From Pseudomonadota bacterium (GTDB taxonomy: Bacteria > Pseudomonadota > Alphaproteobacteria > UBA828): a stretch of DNA of 64,000 nt. The stretch lies in assembly GCA_027624955.1 (NCBI GenBank), contig JAQBTG010000004.1:58923-122922 (forward strand). Direction: 5' to 3'. The notes below the pieces were generated by a model. The model ran no database searches. It worked only from the letters and a program-made list of their open reading frames with translations, and had not been told where the DNA came from. Below, piece by piece: positions 16,408 to 27,160 of the stretch. The position numbers and the translations under genes were made by a program. The first letter of the stretch is position 1. Each line of letters opens with the position of its first letter.

Positions 16408-18600
16408 TTACCCCAAATGCTTAAACTGAATTGTAAACAATAGGCTCGTCTCGGGCTGCACGTCGCGGTCGCGCGTGAAATTCTTAATCAGACTCGTGGT
16501 GAATAACAGGCACTCATCTTCATAAGTGACCGCGCCGTTCCAATTGATGGTGCCGCCGGATCCCGTCAGGTCCCGGCGTGTGCCGGCACTGACGCGCCAA
16601 AAGCTGGTGATCCGCGCTGCAGCGGAGGCGGCGATTTCTTCGCGATTGGCAAATGCAGTGGTATCGCTCTCAGGGATTTGTTCTTCCAGCAGCGCATAGC
16701 CGACATTGACTCGGAACGCCCGTGGCCCGGCAGCAAAATCGATCTCATTGCGCCGCGCGGCAAGATTTTCCTTTGAGAGGCGGAAGCGATAGGCGAGGTC
16801 GAATATGTCCGCGGGCGAGATGTGAATGCGTCCGACATAATCGGAAAAAGTATCTTCCAATCCGCTGCCGCGGTTGAACGTGTCGTCTTCCTTGAGGCGC
16901 GCACTTTGACCGATCATGCCTTGGGTGCGGCCGCTGCCGGCGCCAAAAAATCCAAAGCGCAGGCCATAATTGACGCGCGGGCCACTTTCAACCCGGTCGA
17001 GGCCGGTAAACCGGTTGTTGCTGAACAATTTGCTATCGTCGAATTCAAAATCCTGGCTGTCCTCGTTGGGTATTTCACCTGGATTGCCGCCGTAAGGGCT
17101 TAGAATTCCTTGAACGATGGGCTCCACCAATTGCTGAATGCCACCGCTGTCCCGGACCAACGGCAGGCGCCATTCGGCGATCAATTCTGGGCGCAGGCGG
17201 CCGGTAAATCCGCGGGCATTGGTCGCGCGCGCGGTGCCGGCGTTATCGACATTGTTGACGTGATAGGCGTCGCCGCGAAGTGTCGCCGACAGGCGGTAAA
17301 CACTGCCTGATCGTCCGATATGTGGCAGATGCCATCCGCCCTCCAGAGAAAGGCGGCGGCTATCGGCGCCGTCGATCCGATGGAGCGTCATAAAATTTGC
17401 GTCGAAGGTGTTGAACGCGCCGTAGGCGCCGGGCGCGCCCCGATGATTGAAATCGAGCAGCGGCAGGACGAACGGAATTTGCTCCTGATCGTCGTCGATT
17501 TCGAGACCTTGGAAGAAATACGCGTTGCCGCTCGCATAGTTACGACCGTTGATGCCCTCGATATAGGGCCGGGTCGTCAACGTGTCCTTGGAATCAATGC
17601 GGTAAAAACTAAGATAGGTGTCGTCGCTGGCACGCTCGAACTCGTAGCCATAATTCCACACCGGGTCGAGTTCGAACCGGCCGTCGCTGAACAGATGGCC
17701 GCGAAATCCGCTGTTTCCTGTTCTGATCCCGTCATCGTCGCGCTCGTCGCCATAGTTGATGCTGGCGTCGACAGAATAATTGCCGGCCAAGGTACGTGCC
17801 CTGTATTCGGCACCCCAAACCACGCCCTCATCACTGGTAAATTTTGGTTTGAAGGTCGCGTCGCGGTTTGGCGCGATATTCCAATAGTAGGGCGTGGTAA
17901 GTTGAAAACCGAGCGTCGAAGAGGAGCCATAGGTGGGCGCGAGCAAGCCGCTGCGGCGCTGTACGGTCGGGTCGGGATGTTCGAAATAGGGCGTGTAGAG
18001 AACTGGAATACCGAACATCTCTAGCCAAGCGTCGTAATAGGCGATATCTCGCGCTTCCTGATCGTGCACAACGCGGACGGCCTTAATTTGCCACAGCGGC
18101 GCCTCTTCCGGGTGGAGCGGGCAGAGTTTGCAGGGCGAGAACACGGCTTTGCTCATTTCGGTGCGGTTGCCGTCACTGCGCCGCGCACTGTTGGCGGCGA
18201 TGCGCGTATCTTCGTCCAGCAACAATCGGATATTGCGTAGCACGCCGTCACGCATTTCGTCGGAGAGCTCCAAATAGTCCGCGAACAGAACTTCGCCGCT
18301 GGGTTCCATCAAGGTGACGTTGCCCGACGCCGTCATCATGTCCTGGCCTTCGTTGTATGACACCGTGTCCGCTATCAACAGGCGATGGCCCTGCGAAACC
18401 TCGACATTGCCCGATGCGGTGACCGTACCGTGGTTTTCGTCATAGGTGAGGGAGTCGGCGTTCATCACCACATTTTTGCCGGCTTCTTCCGCTTCGAACT
18501 CGCGCACCAGCGTTTGCGCCTGCAAGGGGCTTAACACCATGACGGGGGCGACGAAGGCAGCCAACAGAAGGCTGCGAAGGAGTGCCATGCGCCTACCCAT
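16408..18600 (-). CDS. lptD: LPS-assembly outer-membrane protein LptD
   Basis: Beta-barrel that inserts LPS into the outer leaflet. Signal peptide to about residue 29 (SPLQAQT). The OstA/LptA-like domain (about residues 35-150) contains NADSLTYDENHGTVTASGNV, and a long C-terminal barrel ends in an aromatic-containing strand. A Cys pair in SPCKLCPLH (near residue 155) and a late Cys in EDECLLF fit the disulphide pattern of LptD. Length 730 residues. Start ATG 18600 overlaps the lptG stop by 8 bases, so the Lpt genes are coupled. Confidence 0.95.
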   Translation of the reverse strand: MGRRMALLRSLLLAAFVAPVMVLSPLQAQTLVREFEAEEAGKNVVMNADSLTYDENHGTVTASGNVEVSQGHRLLIADTVSYNEGQDMMTASGNVTLMEPSGEVLFADYLELSDEMRDGVLRNIRLLLDEDTRIAANSARRSDGNRTEMSKAVFSPCKLCPLHPEEAPLWQIKAVRVVHDQEARDIAYYDAWLEMFGIPVLYTPYFEHPDPTVQRRSGLLAPTYGSSSTLGFQLTTPYYWNIAPNRDATFKPKFTSDEGVVWGAEYRARTLAGNYSVDASINYGDERDDDGIRTGNSGFRGHLFSDGRFELDPVWNYGYEFERASDDTYLSFYRIDSKDTLTTRPYIEGINGRNYASGNAYFFQGLEIDDDQEQIPFVLPLLDFNHRGAPGAYGAFNTFDANFMTLHRIDGADSRRLSLEGGWHLPHIGRSGSVYRLSATLRGDAYHVNNVDNAGTARATNARGFTGRLRPELIAEWRLPLVRDSGGIQQLVEPIVQGILSPYGGNPGEIPNEDSQDFEFDDSKLFSNNRFTGLDRVESGPRVNYGLRFGFFGAGSGRTQGMIGQSARLKEDDTFNRGSGLEDTFSDYVGRIHISPADIFDLAYRFRLSKENLAARRNEIDFAAGPRAFRVNVGYALLEEQIPESDTTAFANREEIAASAAARITSFWRVSAGTRRDLTGSGGTINWNGAVTYEDECLLFTTSLIKNFTRDRDVQPETSLLFTIQFKHLG

Positions 18601-19693
18601 CTTCCATATGAAATAGGCTGGCGACGCCGATCAGAGTGAAAACGCCGGCGGGTGTCCAAGCCGCGAGCACCGGCGGAATCTTTCCTGAGAGACCGAGCGC
18701 CAGCACCAGATCGGAGACGAAATAGAGCACGAAGCCTGTCAGCAGCCCGGTGGCGATCAGGAGCCAGGTGCGGCCGCTGCGTGAAAACCGCAGTGAGAAG
18801 GTGGCCGCGATCAGCACCATGGCGCACAAAAGCAGCGGCCCCGACAAGAGCGAGTGCCAATAAAGCCGATGACGCACAGCGGAAAATCCCGATGCCTCGA
18901 GTACCTCGATGAAAGCCGGCAAGGCCCAAAACGACAGGGTTTCCGGCGGTGCGAAGCTATCTTCGATTTGATTGAATGTAAGGTCCGTGCGCAGCTCATA
19001 GCTGTCTTTAAACTGAGCAGGCTGGTCCGGTCCGGTCAACAGGGCGTTGCTCAATTGCCACCGGCCTTCCTCCAAGCGGGCCTGACCCGCATCGATGCGC
19101 CCGACGAATTGGTCGTTTTCTTGATATTGAAAAATGATGACGTCATGCAGAGTCAGGTCTTCCTGGCTTAGCCGTTGCGCGTGAATCACCGATTGAGTTC
19201 CGCCTTCGCTTTGGCGCAACCAAATTCCGGAAGCCGACAGCGCCAGCAGACTCGATTTTCCGTGCAGATATTTGGCATCCATTTGTTCGTAGCGCGACAC
19301 CATGGCCGCCGATAGGGGATTGAACACCGTCATCACAAATATGCCGAGGGCCAAGGCCACCAACAGATTCGGCAGAAGGAATTGCCAGACTGACACACCT
19401 GCAGAGCGCGCGACGACGAGTTCTTGCGTGCGCGTCATTCGGGCAAACGTCCACAGCCCCGCCACCAGGGCAGAGAAGGGGAGAATTTTTTGCGCCATAA
19501 AGGGAACGCGCAGCATCGCCATTTGCAGGAGAATTCCGAATGTGGCGAGTTCGCGGTTGGGTCCCGACCCCCGGCGCATCAATTCAACGGCGTCGAAGAC
19601 GAAGATGGTGGCGACGAATATCAGGAATACCATCGCCACGCCGATCAGAAATTGGCGGCTGATATAGAAGGAGAAGGTTGAAGACAGGCGCAT
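18593..19693 (-). CDS. lptG: LPS export ABC transporter permease LptG
   Basis: Inner-membrane permease pairing with LptF to lift LPS out of the membrane. YjgP/YjgQ fold: three N-terminal membrane helices, a periplasmic jellyroll domain (about residues 120-260) and three C-terminal helices. I chose ATG 19693 (366 residues, MRLSSTFSFYISRQFLIG); the upstream open frame overlaps lptF and is Arg/Pro-rich. It begins 16 bases after the lptF stop. Confidence 0.93.
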   Translation of the reverse strand: MRLSSTFSFYISRQFLIGVAMVFLIFVATIFVFDAVELMRRGSGPNRELATFGILLQMAMLRVPFMAQKILPFSALVAGLWTFARMTRTQELVVARSAGVSVWQFLLPNLLVALALGIFVMTVFNPLSAAMVSRYEQMDAKYLHGKSSLLALSASGIWLRQSEGGTQSVIHAQRLSQEDLTLHDVIIFQYQENDQFVGRIDAGQARLEEGRWQLSNALLTGPDQPAQFKDSYELRTDLTFNQIEDSFAPPETLSFWALPAFIEVLEASGFSAVRHRLYWHSLLSGPLLLCAMVLIAATFSLRFSRSGRTWLLIATGLLTGFVLYFVSDLVLALGLSGKIPPVLAAWTPAGVFTLIGVASLFHMEDG

Positions 19694-19709
19694 CGCTGGT
19701 GCGTTTATC

Positions 19710-20840
19710 CTAGGCCGTGGGCGCCGGAGTCGCGTCCGCCCGGGCACGCCGGAAACGCGATCGCCCATTTAGGAAATATACGGCAAAGCCCAAGGTGAGC
19801 GCCACGTTGAGATATATCAGCGGGGCCAGGCCGGGCGATTTTGAGACCGCGTTGACGAGACCGAGACCGATTGCTTCGAAGACAAAGGCGGCGGCTATTC
19901 CGGCCAATATTCGGCGCCACTGACCGCGCCGGTTTAGTTGCCCCCCCAACAAAGTGGCGAGTGCGATGCCGGTGAGCGCAAAGGCGAAAAGCGGCGACGC
20001 AATACGCTGGTGCGCCTCGGCATAAAATTTGCCCAGATTGCGTTGATCGTCCTCGCCGTCGCTGGGATTGAACAATTCGTGCAGATAGCGCTCGCGCGGT
20101 TCTCGCCAGCGATTGGCCGGGTCTTCGGCAAATTGGCCAAGATCAAGCGCATAGCTGTCAAAATAAAGCAGCGAGAGCTGGCCGCGCGCCTTGTTGATCT
20201 CCTGGCGGTTGCCGTTCAGCAAGACGAAGCGTGGGCTCTGCTCTGTTTTCACCAGAGCGCCGCGCTCGGCCATCATGGTCACCGGTTGGCCGGGGACCCG
20301 TTTGTCATGCACCAAAATGCCATGCAACCTGCCGCTCGAATCACGCTCGCGCACGAAGACGGTCACATCCTCGATGAGATTAGTAAAGACACCCTCCTGC
20401 AACAGCACTGAGGAGAAATCGGCGCGGGCAACGAATTGCCGGCTCTTGAATTCGCGATAGCTCGCCGGAATGAAATACAGATTGATGGCGTAGACGAGGA
20501 TGCAGACGAATGTGGCCAGTGTGAGCGCCGGCGCCGCAAGCGACCATTGACTGAACCCGGCAGTGCGGAGCGAAACCACCTCACTGTCGATCACCAGTTT
20601 GTTGTAGGTAAAGAGAATCGCACTAAACAGGGCGATTGGCAGAATGACGCCGAGGAAGGTCGGCAATAGCAACATGGAAAAATAGAGAAACGCGCTCAGC
20701 GATAGACCCTTGTTTACGATCATATCAATGAAGCGCAGGGACTGGGTGAGCCAGATAACCGCGGATAGGCCGACGGTAATCAGCAGAAACGGTCCCAGGA
20801 GTTGGCGCAATATGTAGCTCTGATGGCGATGCATAAGCAT
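19710..20840 (-). CDS. lptF: LPS export ABC transporter permease LptF
   Basis: Partner of LptG in the LptB2FG exporter. Typical opening HRHQSYILRQLLGPFLLITVG, then helix pairs, a periplasmic domain and C-terminal helices (residues about 280-365). The segment GFSQWSLAAPAL fits the coupling region near LptB. Length 376 residues; ATG 20834 (residue 3) is an equally possible start. First gene of the lptF-lptG-lptD-surA-rsmA run. The ATPase gene lptB and lptA/lptC are not in this window. Confidence 0.93.
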   Translation of the reverse strand: MLMHRHQSYILRQLLGPFLLITVGLSAVIWLTQSLRFIDMIVNKGLSLSAFLYFSMLLLPTFLGVILPIALFSAILFTYNKLVIDSEVVSLRTAGFSQWSLAAPALTLATFVCILVYAINLYFIPASYREFKSRQFVARADFSSVLLQEGVFTNLIEDVTVFVRERDSSGRLHGILVHDKRVPGQPVTMMAERGALVKTEQSPRFVLLNGNRQEINKARGQLSLLYFDSYALDLGQFAEDPANRWREPRERYLHELFNPSDGEDDQRNLGKFYAEAHQRIASPLFAFALTGIALATLLGGQLNRRGQWRRILAGIAAAFVFEAIGLGLVNAVSKSPGLAPLIYLNVALTLGFAVYFLNGRSRFRRARADATPAPTA

Positions 20841-20885
20841 ATTATAGCGGGCCGAGGCGCAACTTGTCGCGGCGCATGGTGTGTC

Positions 20886-21566
20886 TCAAGAGCGTACCGC
20901 AGCCGTGTCGTTACGGCAGATCAAAAATACAGAGCGACAGCCACTGGTGAATTCGCGCTTTGCTATGTGAAAGCCTGAGCCTTCGATCTTGCGCTCGAAG
21001 GCTTTCAAACTATGGCCGCGATAGCCAATCTCCCATTTATGCGCCTCCCATTCGGTCTCGCTTTGAACGGCGAAGCGTCGGAGAAAACGGAACTTGCGAA
21101 AATGGCTGCGCCGGCGCCAGCGCTGGCGGTTGAAATATAGTTCGAAGGCGAACTGCAAACCCTCATAGGGCACCGAAAGGATCAGCCAAGGAGCGCCGGC
21201 TGCCGCAATCCGCTGCAACACTGAATCGAGCTTCTGCCAATGAATATGCTCGAGCGTTTCGCAGCACAGAATGGCGTCGAAGCCCTGAATCATGCCGGGG
21301 TCGACATCGCGAATATCGGCTTGGATATGGCGCTCCGCCCCAACGCCATGCGATTGCGCCTCGATATCGAGAGTGGTCACAGCGTAGCCGGCGCTCGCCA
21401 TCATGGCCGTCACCAAACCGAGATAGGGGCCGATTTCCAGCACGCTGCGAATCGGAAGATCCTGCAACAGCGCGACCTGAAGCCATTGATGGGTAATGCG
21501 TTTTTCGCTGTAATAGCCATGCCACGCCGTGCGAATACGGGAGTCGGAAGAGCTCAAATCGGTCAT
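20886..21566 (-). CDS. Class I SAM-dependent methyltransferase
   Basis: Predicted methyltransferase of unknown substrate, 226 residues from ATG 21566. The SAM-binding motif is VLEIGPYLGLVTAMMASAG, with TLDIEAQ as acidic ribose contact and AILCCETLEHI as motif II. A basic patch (RQRWRRRSHFRKFRFLRRF) could touch nucleic acid or a membrane surface. The longer open frame to 21740 has no family features and runs into the pepA promoter region. It lies 45 bases upstream of lptF on the same strand, so cotranscription is possible. Confidence 0.8.
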   Translation of the reverse strand: MTDLSSSDSRIRTAWHGYYSEKRITHQWLQVALLQDLPIRSVLEIGPYLGLVTAMMASAGYAVTTLDIEAQSHGVGAERHIQADIRDVDPGMIQGFDAILCCETLEHIHWQKLDSVLQRIAAAGAPWLILSVPYEGLQFAFELYFNRQRWRRRSHFRKFRFLRRFAVQSETEWEAHKWEIGYRGHSLKAFERKIEGSGFHIAKREFTSGCRSVFLICRNDTAAVRS

Positions 21567-21757
21567 CGCTGCGGCACCGGCATTGGCAAGTGGTTGAAGC
21601 GGCGAGCATAGGCGATCAATCCGCCAATTGCGAATGTCAGCATCAATCCGCCGCCGGTTGAGGAATGTCGCTTCACCAATAAGGCCACGCGGTATAGGTT
21701 CTGACGCCGGTCGCGAACAGCCGGCGCACCGGATTATCAATCAGCGACGAGGCTGCC

Positions 21758-23260
21758 ATGAAGATCGGCTATTCCGAAATCTCCGTCCCCGAGACCGGCA
21801 CACTCATTGTGGGCATTTTGGCAGAGGGCGAACTGACGCAAACCGCCAAAGAAATCGATGGGCGAATGTCCGGCGGGCTCACCCGCGCAATTTCCACCAG
21901 CGCACGGTTTTCGGGCAAGAAAGATAGCATCATGGCGCTGAATGCGCCGGCCGGGTTGGCACTTAACCGGGTGCTGTTGGTTGGCCTCGGCAAGGCCGGG
22001 GAAATCGACGCATTGCAAATGCAGGCGCTCGGCGGCCGTGTGGTTGGCGCCCTCAACAAATTCGGCGAAACCGAAGCGTCGCTCGTTCTCGATGCCCTAA
22101 AGGGGTGCCCGTTGAGCAATGAGCAGATAGTTACGGAAACGGCCTTCGGTGCCCGCCTCGGTGCCTACCGATTCGATAAATACCTTACCAAACAAAAGGA
22201 AGAAGAAAAGCCGACACTGGAGAGCCTGGTGTGCATGTCAGGTAATTCCGCAGCCGCACAAGCCGCTGCCGAACCGCGCCAACGCGTCGGTGACGGCGTG
22301 TATCTGACCCGTGATTTGGTGTCGGAGCCGAGCAACGTGAAATACCCGGCGGCCATCGTGGAAGATATCAAAGCCCTGACCGGCATTGGCATCAGTGTCG
22401 AGGTGTTGCATGAGGAGCGCATGCGCGAGCTCGGCATGGGCGCCCTACTGGGCGTTGGGCTGGGCAGCCGGCGCGACTCCTACATCGCCGTCATGCGTTG
22501 GAACGGTTCACCAAATGCCGACGAGCCGCCCGTCGCTTTCGTCGGCAAGGGTGTGACATTCGATACCGGCGGCATCTCCATCAAGCCGTCCGGCGGCATG
22601 GAAGAAATGAAATATGATATGGCCGGCGCCGGTGCGGTGATCGGCCTGATGAAGGCCCTGGCGGGGCGCAAGGCGCGCACCAATGCGATCGGGGTGGTCG
22701 GCTTGGTTGAAAACATGCCGGACGGCAATGCCCAGCGGCCGGGCGATGTGGTCACCACCATGTCGGGCCAGACCATCGAGGTGATCAACACCGACGCCGA
22801 AGGCAGGTTGGTGTTGTCCGATGCGCTCTGGTACACGCAGAAAACCTTTAAGCCCAAATTCATGGTCGATCTCGCCACCCTCACCGGGGCCATCGTCGTC
22901 AGTCTCGGCACCTATCAGGCCGGACTGTTCAGCAACAATGACGAATTGGCTGAGCGTCTTCTCGCCGCCGGCAAGGCGTCTGGCGAAGAACTCTGGCGCA
23001 TGCCGCTTGGCAAGCGCTACGACAAGGACATCAATTCGGCCATCGCCGACATGAAAAATGTCGGCAAGGGACGCGAAGCGGGCAGCATCACCGCAGCGGC
23101 ACTGCTGGAGCGCTTCGTCGGTGACACGCCATGGGCACATCTCGATATCGCTGGCATGGCATGGATGAAAGACGGCGACAATCCGTCAGTGCCGAAGGGC
23201 GCCTCCGGCTACGGTGTGTGCCTGTTGGACAGGCTGGTCGCGAAATATTACGAAACCTGA
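21758..23260 (+). CDS. pepA: Leucyl aminopeptidase (M17 family)
   Basis: Two-metal exopeptidase removing N-terminal residues. The M17 signature VINTDAEGRLVLSDAL is present, with the metal and catalytic segment GKGVTFDTGGISIKPSGGMEEMKYDMAGA. The N-terminal macro-like domain covers residues 1-160. At 500 residues it is a normal length. A 191-base gap separates it from the divergent methyltransferase gene. pepA next to holC is a conserved pairing. Confidence 0.96.
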   Translation: MKIGYSEISVPETGTLIVGILAEGELTQTAKEIDGRMSGGLTRAISTSARFSGKKDSIMALNAPAGLALNRVLLVGLGKAGEIDALQMQALGGRVVGALNKFGETEASLVLDALKGCPLSNEQIVTETAFGARLGAYRFDKYLTKQKEEEKPTLESLVCMSGNSAAAQAAAEPRQRVGDGVYLTRDLVSEPSNVKYPAAIVEDIKALTGIGISVEVLHEERMRELGMGALLGVGLGSRRDSYIAVMRWNGSPNADEPPVAFVGKGVTFDTGGISIKPSGGMEEMKYDMAGAGAVIGLMKALAGRKARTNAIGVVGLVENMPDGNAQRPGDVVTTMSGQTIEVINTDAEGRLVLSDALWYTQKTFKPKFMVDLATLTGAIVVSLGTYQAGLFSNNDELAERLLAAGKASGEELWRMPLGKRYDKDINSAIADMKNVGKGREAGSITAAALLERFVGDTPWAHLDIAGMAWMKDGDNPSVPKGASGYGVCLLDRLVAKYYET

Positions 23261-23283
23261 GACGCCTGCTAGAAGCGAAGCGG

Positions 23284-23745
23284 ATGGCCGAGGTCGATTT
23301 CTATCAATTGCGCACGAGCCCGCTCGAAAGCGCGCTGCCGCGGCTTTTGCAAAAAGTGCTGAATGCCGGCCACCGGGTGCGCGTGGTCGGCGCCTCAGAA
23401 GCGCGTATGGACGCGCTCAATGCGGCGCTCTGGACCTTTGATCCGGCATCCTTTCTGCCGCATGGCGGTCCCGGCGACGGCGATGCCGAAAACCAACCAA
23501 TTTACCTGACCAGCGAGTCCGCTGATGCCGCGGCGAACGAGAACGGCGCCGACGTTGTGGTGACGATCGATGGCGTTGAGCCGGTGTTTTTGGACGGTGT
23601 CTCGCGCTATCTCGATATGTTTGACGGCCATGATGATTCGGCGCTGCAGGCGGCGCGGCAGCGCTGGAAGCGGCGCAAAGACGAGGCGCACAGCCTAAAT
23701 TATTGGCAACAGGGCGAAGGCGGGCGCTGGGAAAAGCTTGGCTAA
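23284..23745 (+). CDS. holC: DNA polymerase III chi subunit
   Basis: Accessory protein of the clamp-loader complex that contacts SSB. The sequence VDFYQLRTSPLESALPRLLQKVLNAGHRVRVV matches the HolC start, and the C-terminal YWQQGEGGRWEKLG is the family ending. I chose ATG 23284 (153 residues), since the frame further upstream overlaps pepA. It follows pepA by 23 bases. Confidence 0.92.
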   Translation: MAEVDFYQLRTSPLESALPRLLQKVLNAGHRVRVVGASEARMDALNAALWTFDPASFLPHGGPGDGDAENQPIYLTSESADAAANENGADVVVTIDGVEPVFLDGVSRYLDMFDGHDDSALQAARQRWKRRKDEAHSLNYWQQGEGGRWEKLG

Positions 23746-23783
23746 CGCCCAGGCGCAACGCCCAGGGCGGTTGGAATGGCCGG

Positions 23784-23812
23784 TTGAAGCGCATGGACGA
23801 AGCGTTTATAAC
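23784..23812 (+). promoter_or_regulatory. Probable ndk promoter
   Basis: TTGAAG (23784-23789), a 17-base spacer and TATAAC (23807-23812) form a near-consensus sigma-70 promoter. Transcription would start near 23819, about 24 bases before the ndk ATG. Confidence 0.65.
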
Positions 23813-23842
23813 GCGCCATCTTAATTTTCGGGAGTTTGCCAC

Positions 23843-24265
23843 ATGGCGGTCGAGAGAACGCTTTCCATCCTCAAGCCGGACGCGACCCGGCGTAATCTGA
23901 CAGGCGCGATTAATCAGCGATTTGAGGACGCGGGCCTCAATATTGTCGCCCAGCGCCGCTTAAGGTTAACCGCGGAACAAGCAAAACAATTCTACGCCGT
24001 TCACGCCGAGCGGGCCTTTTACGGCGAACTTTGCGCCTACATGATCTCCGGCCCGATCGTCGCCCAGGTGCTGGAAGGTGAAAACGCCGTGCTTCGGAAT
24101 CGTGAAGTCATGGGGGCGACGAACCCAGCAAACGCCGACGCGGGAACGATCCGCAAGGATTTCGGCGAATCCGTCGAGGCAAATTCCGCACATGGTTCGG
24201 ATTCGCCGGAAAACGCAGCGATCGAAATCGCATATTTCTTTGCCGAGACTGATATCGTCGGATAG
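23843..24265 (+). CDS. ndk: Nucleoside diphosphate kinase
   Basis: Balances nucleoside triphosphate pools by phosphate transfer through a phosphohistidine. The phosphorylated residue is His117 in [12 protein letters not shown]. The opening [18 protein letters not shown] and the [18 protein letters not shown] nucleotide loop are canonical. Length 140 residues. Own promoter immediately upstream, GC-rich hairpin downstream. Confidence 0.97.
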   Translation: MAVERTLSILKPDATRRNLTGAINQRFEDAGLNIVAQRRLRLTAEQAKQFYAVHAERAFYGELCAYMISGPIVAQVLEGENAVLRNREVMGATNPANADAGTIRKDFGESVEANSAHGSDSPENAAIEIAYFFAETDIVG

Positions 24266-24328
24266 CTCGGCCGCGAGGAGCCGCTCTATATTGCGGCAGT
24301 ACGATAATTCGATGATTTCCACGGCCTG

Positions 24329-24353
24329 CGCGCCCGCTTGTTTGGCGGGCGCG
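24329..24353 (+). terminator. Strong GC hairpin downstream of ndk
   Basis: CGCGCCCGC, a TTGTTTG loop and GCGGGCGCG form a perfect 9-bp all-GC stem, 64 bases after the ndk stop and 84 bases before clpS. No T-run follows, so it is not a complete intrinsic terminator; it may be a transcript 3'-end or stability hairpin. Confidence 0.45.
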
Positions 24354-24436
24354 GCGACCCCATATGGCCAATGGCTGGGAGAGCTGTGTTACAATTCGCC
24401 ACCGAACTCTTTCAGACAGCGGGCGATGAATCGAAT

Positions 24437-24763
24437 ATGACGGACAAGCGAAAAAACGATAGGCCGGGACAGGATACCGGAGTCTTGACCCGGACCAAGG
24501 CCGAAACCAAGAAACCATCGATGTATAAGGTCCTGTTGCTCAACGACGATTATACGCCGATGGAGTTCGTAATCGTGGTTCTGATGCGAATATTCGGAAT
24601 GGGCCAGGACAAGGCGGCAGAAGTGATGCTGCATGTGCACCAGCGCGGTGTCGGCGTGTGCGGCGTTTATCCGTTCGAAGTGGCGGAGACCAAAGTGACG
24701 CAAGTGGTGGATTTTGCCCGGCGCAACGAGCATCCTCTGCAATGCACCATGGAAAAAGATTAA
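24437..24763 (+). CDS. clpS: ATP-dependent Clp protease adaptor ClpS
   Basis: Delivers N-degron substrates to ClpA. The N-degron pocket residues are seen in [16 protein letters not shown] and in [13 protein letters not shown]. The start is uncertain: ATG 24437 gives 108 residues and matches family length, while an in-frame ATG 33 bases from the open-frame beginning would add unrelated sequence. clpA follows after 28 bases. Confidence 0.94.
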   Translation: MTDKRKNDRPGQDTGVLTRTKAETKKPSMYKVLLLNDDYTPMEFVIVVLMRIFGMGQDKAAEVMLHVHQRGVGVCGVYPFEVAETKVTQVVDFARRNEHPLQCTMEKD

Positions 24764-24791
24764 CCTGACTCAGGATTAAGGCGGCACAGAA

Positions 24792-27122
24792 ATGCTATCG
24801 ACGGAACTCGAAAAGACCCTGCATCGGGCGTTGGCGCTGGCCACGGAGCGCCGCCATGAACTGGCGACGCTCGAGCATCTGTTGTTAGCGTTGTGCGACG
24901 ATGTGGACGCGGTGGCGGTGCTCAAGGCTTGCGGCGTGGATGTCGAGAAACTGCGCCAGGACCTGATGACCTTTGTTGACAATGAACTCGATAACTTGTC
25001 CAGCGAGGCCGGCGAAGACGCGGCGCCGACCACTGGTTTTCAGCGAGTTTTGCAACGCGCGGTGCTGCATGTGCAATCATCGGGCCGCGGCGAAGCGACG
25101 GGCGCCAATGTTCTTGCCGCGCTGTTCACAGAGCGCGAATCACATGCCGTTTACTTTCTACAAGAGCAGGATATGACGCGCCTCGATGCGGTGAATTACA
25201 TTTCCCACCGCATCGCAAAGGTCGCCGGGCAAGGGCGCGAAGGCGGCGAGGTCTCCGGCGTCGACGAAGAGTTTATGGGCGAATCCGAGGTCAAGCGGGG
25301 CGGTGAAGCGCTCGATGCCTATTGCGTCAACCTCAATGCCAAGGCGGAGAGCGGCAAGATTGACCCGTTGATTGGACGCGAGGATGAAGTCGAGCGCACG
25401 ATTCAGATATTGTGCCGGCGCACGAAAAATAACCCGCTATATGTCGGCGATGCCGGTGTCGGCAAAACCGCCATTGCCGAAGGCCTGGCGCGCCGTATCG
25501 TCGAGGGTGCGGTGCCCGAAGTTCTCCGCAGCGCGACCATTTTCTCGCTTGATATGGGCGCGCTGTTGGCCGGCACGCGCTACCGCGGCGATTTTGAAGA
25601 ACGCGTCAAGGCGGTGGTCGACGAGCTCGAAGCACATGAGGGTGCAATTCTGTTTATCGACGAGATTCACACGGTGATCGGCGCAGGAGCCACGTCAGGC
25701 GGTGCGATGGACGCGTCGAACCTGCTGAAGCCGGCGCTGCAAGGCGGCTCGCTGAGTTGCATCGGCTCCACCACATACAAGGAATACCGCAATTTCTTCG
25801 AGAAGGACCGGGCGCTGGTGCGGCGTTTCCAGAAGATCGATGTGGTCGAGCCGTCGATAGAGGATACCGTCAAGATTCTGCGCGGCCTCAAGCGCTACTA
25901 CGAGGAATTTCACGACGTGCGCTACACCAACGAGGCGTTGCGCGGGGCGGTGGAATTGTCGAGCCGTTACATGAACGACCGTAAACTGCCCGACAAAGCG
26001 ATCGACGTGATCGATGAGGTTGGTGCGGCGCAGCGCCTGAAGCCAGAATCAAAGCGCCGCAAGCGCAAAACCATCGGGCTCAGAGATATCGAGACGATCA
26101 TCGCCAAAATGGCGCGCGTGCCGGCGAAGAATGTCAGCCATGGCGATATGCAATCGCTCAAGACGCTCGAGCGCGATCTGAACACCGTGGTGTTCGGTCA
26201 GGAAGATGCGCTGCGCCAGGTGGCGGCGGCGATCAAACTGTCGCGCGCCGGCCTTCGAGATACCGAGAAGCCAATCGGCTGTTATCTGTTCTCCGGCCCG
26301 ACCGGCGTCGGCAAAACAGAAGTGGCGCGTCAATTGTCGCATACGCTGGCGATCGAGCTGATCCGTTTCGACATGAGCGAATATATGGAGCGCCATTCGA
26401 TTTCGCGCCTGATCGGTGCACCGCCGGGCTATGTCGGCTTCGATCAGGGCGGTCTTCTGACGGACGGCGTGGACCAGCATCCGCACGCCGTCTTGCTGCT
26501 CGACGAGATAGAGAAAGCGCATCCGGACCTGTTCAACGTACTTCTTCAGGTGATGGATTACGGCAAGCTCACCGACCATAACGGCAAGACGGTCGATTTT
26601 CGCAACGTCATTCTGATCATGACGACCAACGCGGGTGCGGCGGAGCTCGCCAAGCCAGCCATTGGCTTCGAGAGCGGCGAGCGCATGGGCGACGATGAAG
26701 AAGCGATCAAACGCATGTTCTCGCCCGAATTTCGCAACCGGCTCGACGCCGTCATCGGCTTCAAGAGCCTGCCGTCAAAAGTTATGGCGAAGGTGGTCGA
26801 TAAATTCATCATGCAATTGGAAGATCAGCTTGCCGATCGCGGTGTCGAAATCGACCTTAGCGAGGCGGCGAGAGGATGGCTCGCCAAAAAGGGCCACGAT
26901 CCAGCCTTCGGCGCCCGGCCGCTGGCGCGAGTTATCCAGGAACAGGTCAAGAAGCCGTTGGCCGACGAACTTCTGTTCGGCAAATTATCGCGCGGCGGGC
27001 GCGTGGCCGTCGATGTCAAAGCGGGCGAACTCAGCTTTACCTTCCCCGACCCAGAACCCGGCAATAAGCCGCCCGACAAGAAAAAGGGCGGCGGCAAGAA
27101 AGTCGGCGAACTGGTCCGTTAA
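24792..27122 (+). CDS. clpA: ATP-dependent Clp protease ATP-binding subunit ClpA
   Basis: AAA+ unfoldase feeding ClpP. The N-domain covers residues 1-150. D1 has Walker A GDAGVGKT (219-226) and [13 protein letters not shown]2 has GPTGVGKT and [18 protein letters not shown]. The ClpP-docking loop is probably the IGF in [11 protein letters not shown]. Lys/Gly-rich tail at the C-terminus. Length 776 residues. Operon with clpS; clpP is not in the window. Confidence 0.97.
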   Translation: MLSTELEKTLHRALALATERRHELATLEHLLLALCDDVDAVAVLKACGVDVEKLRQDLMTFVDNELDNLSSEAGEDAAPTTGFQRVLQRAVLHVQSSGRGEATGANVLAALFTERESHAVYFLQEQDMTRLDAVNYISHRIAKVAGQGREGGEVSGVDEEFMGESEVKRGGEALDAYCVNLNAKAESGKIDPLIGREDEVERTIQILCRRTKNNPLYVGDAGVGKTAIAEGLARRIVEGAVPEVLRSATIFSLDMGALLAGTRYRGDFEERVKAVVDELEAHEGAILFIDEIHTVIGAGATSGGAMDASNLLKPALQGGSLSCIGSTTYKEYRNFFEKDRALVRRFQKIDVVEPSIEDTVKILRGLKRYYEEFHDVRYTNEALRGAVELSSRYMNDRKLPDKAIDVIDEVGAAQRLKPESKRRKRKTIGLRDIETIIAKMARVPAKNVSHGDMQSLKTLERDLNTVVFGQEDALRQVAAAIKLSRAGLRDTEKPIGCYLFSGPTGVGKTEVARQLSHTLAIELIRFDMSEYMERHSISRLIGAPPGYVGFDQGGLLTDGVDQHPHAVLLLDEIEKAHPDLFNVLLQVMDYGKLTDHNGKTVDFRNVILIMTTNAGAAELAKPAIGFESGERMGDDEEAIKRMFSPEFRNRLDAVIGFKSLPSKVMAKVVDKFIMQLEDQLADRGVEIDLSEAARGWLAKKGHDPAFGARPLARVIQEQVKKPLADELLFGKLSRGGRVAVDVKAGELSFTFPDPEPGNKPPDKKKGGGKKVGELVR

Positions 27123-27160
27123 ACTGCGTCTAAACGCAGAATAGCTTCTAAAGATTGACG

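Noticed and set aside
17320..18024. 234-residue plus-strand frame inside lptD
   Set aside because: Antisense to LptD, whose barrel and signal peptide are clear.
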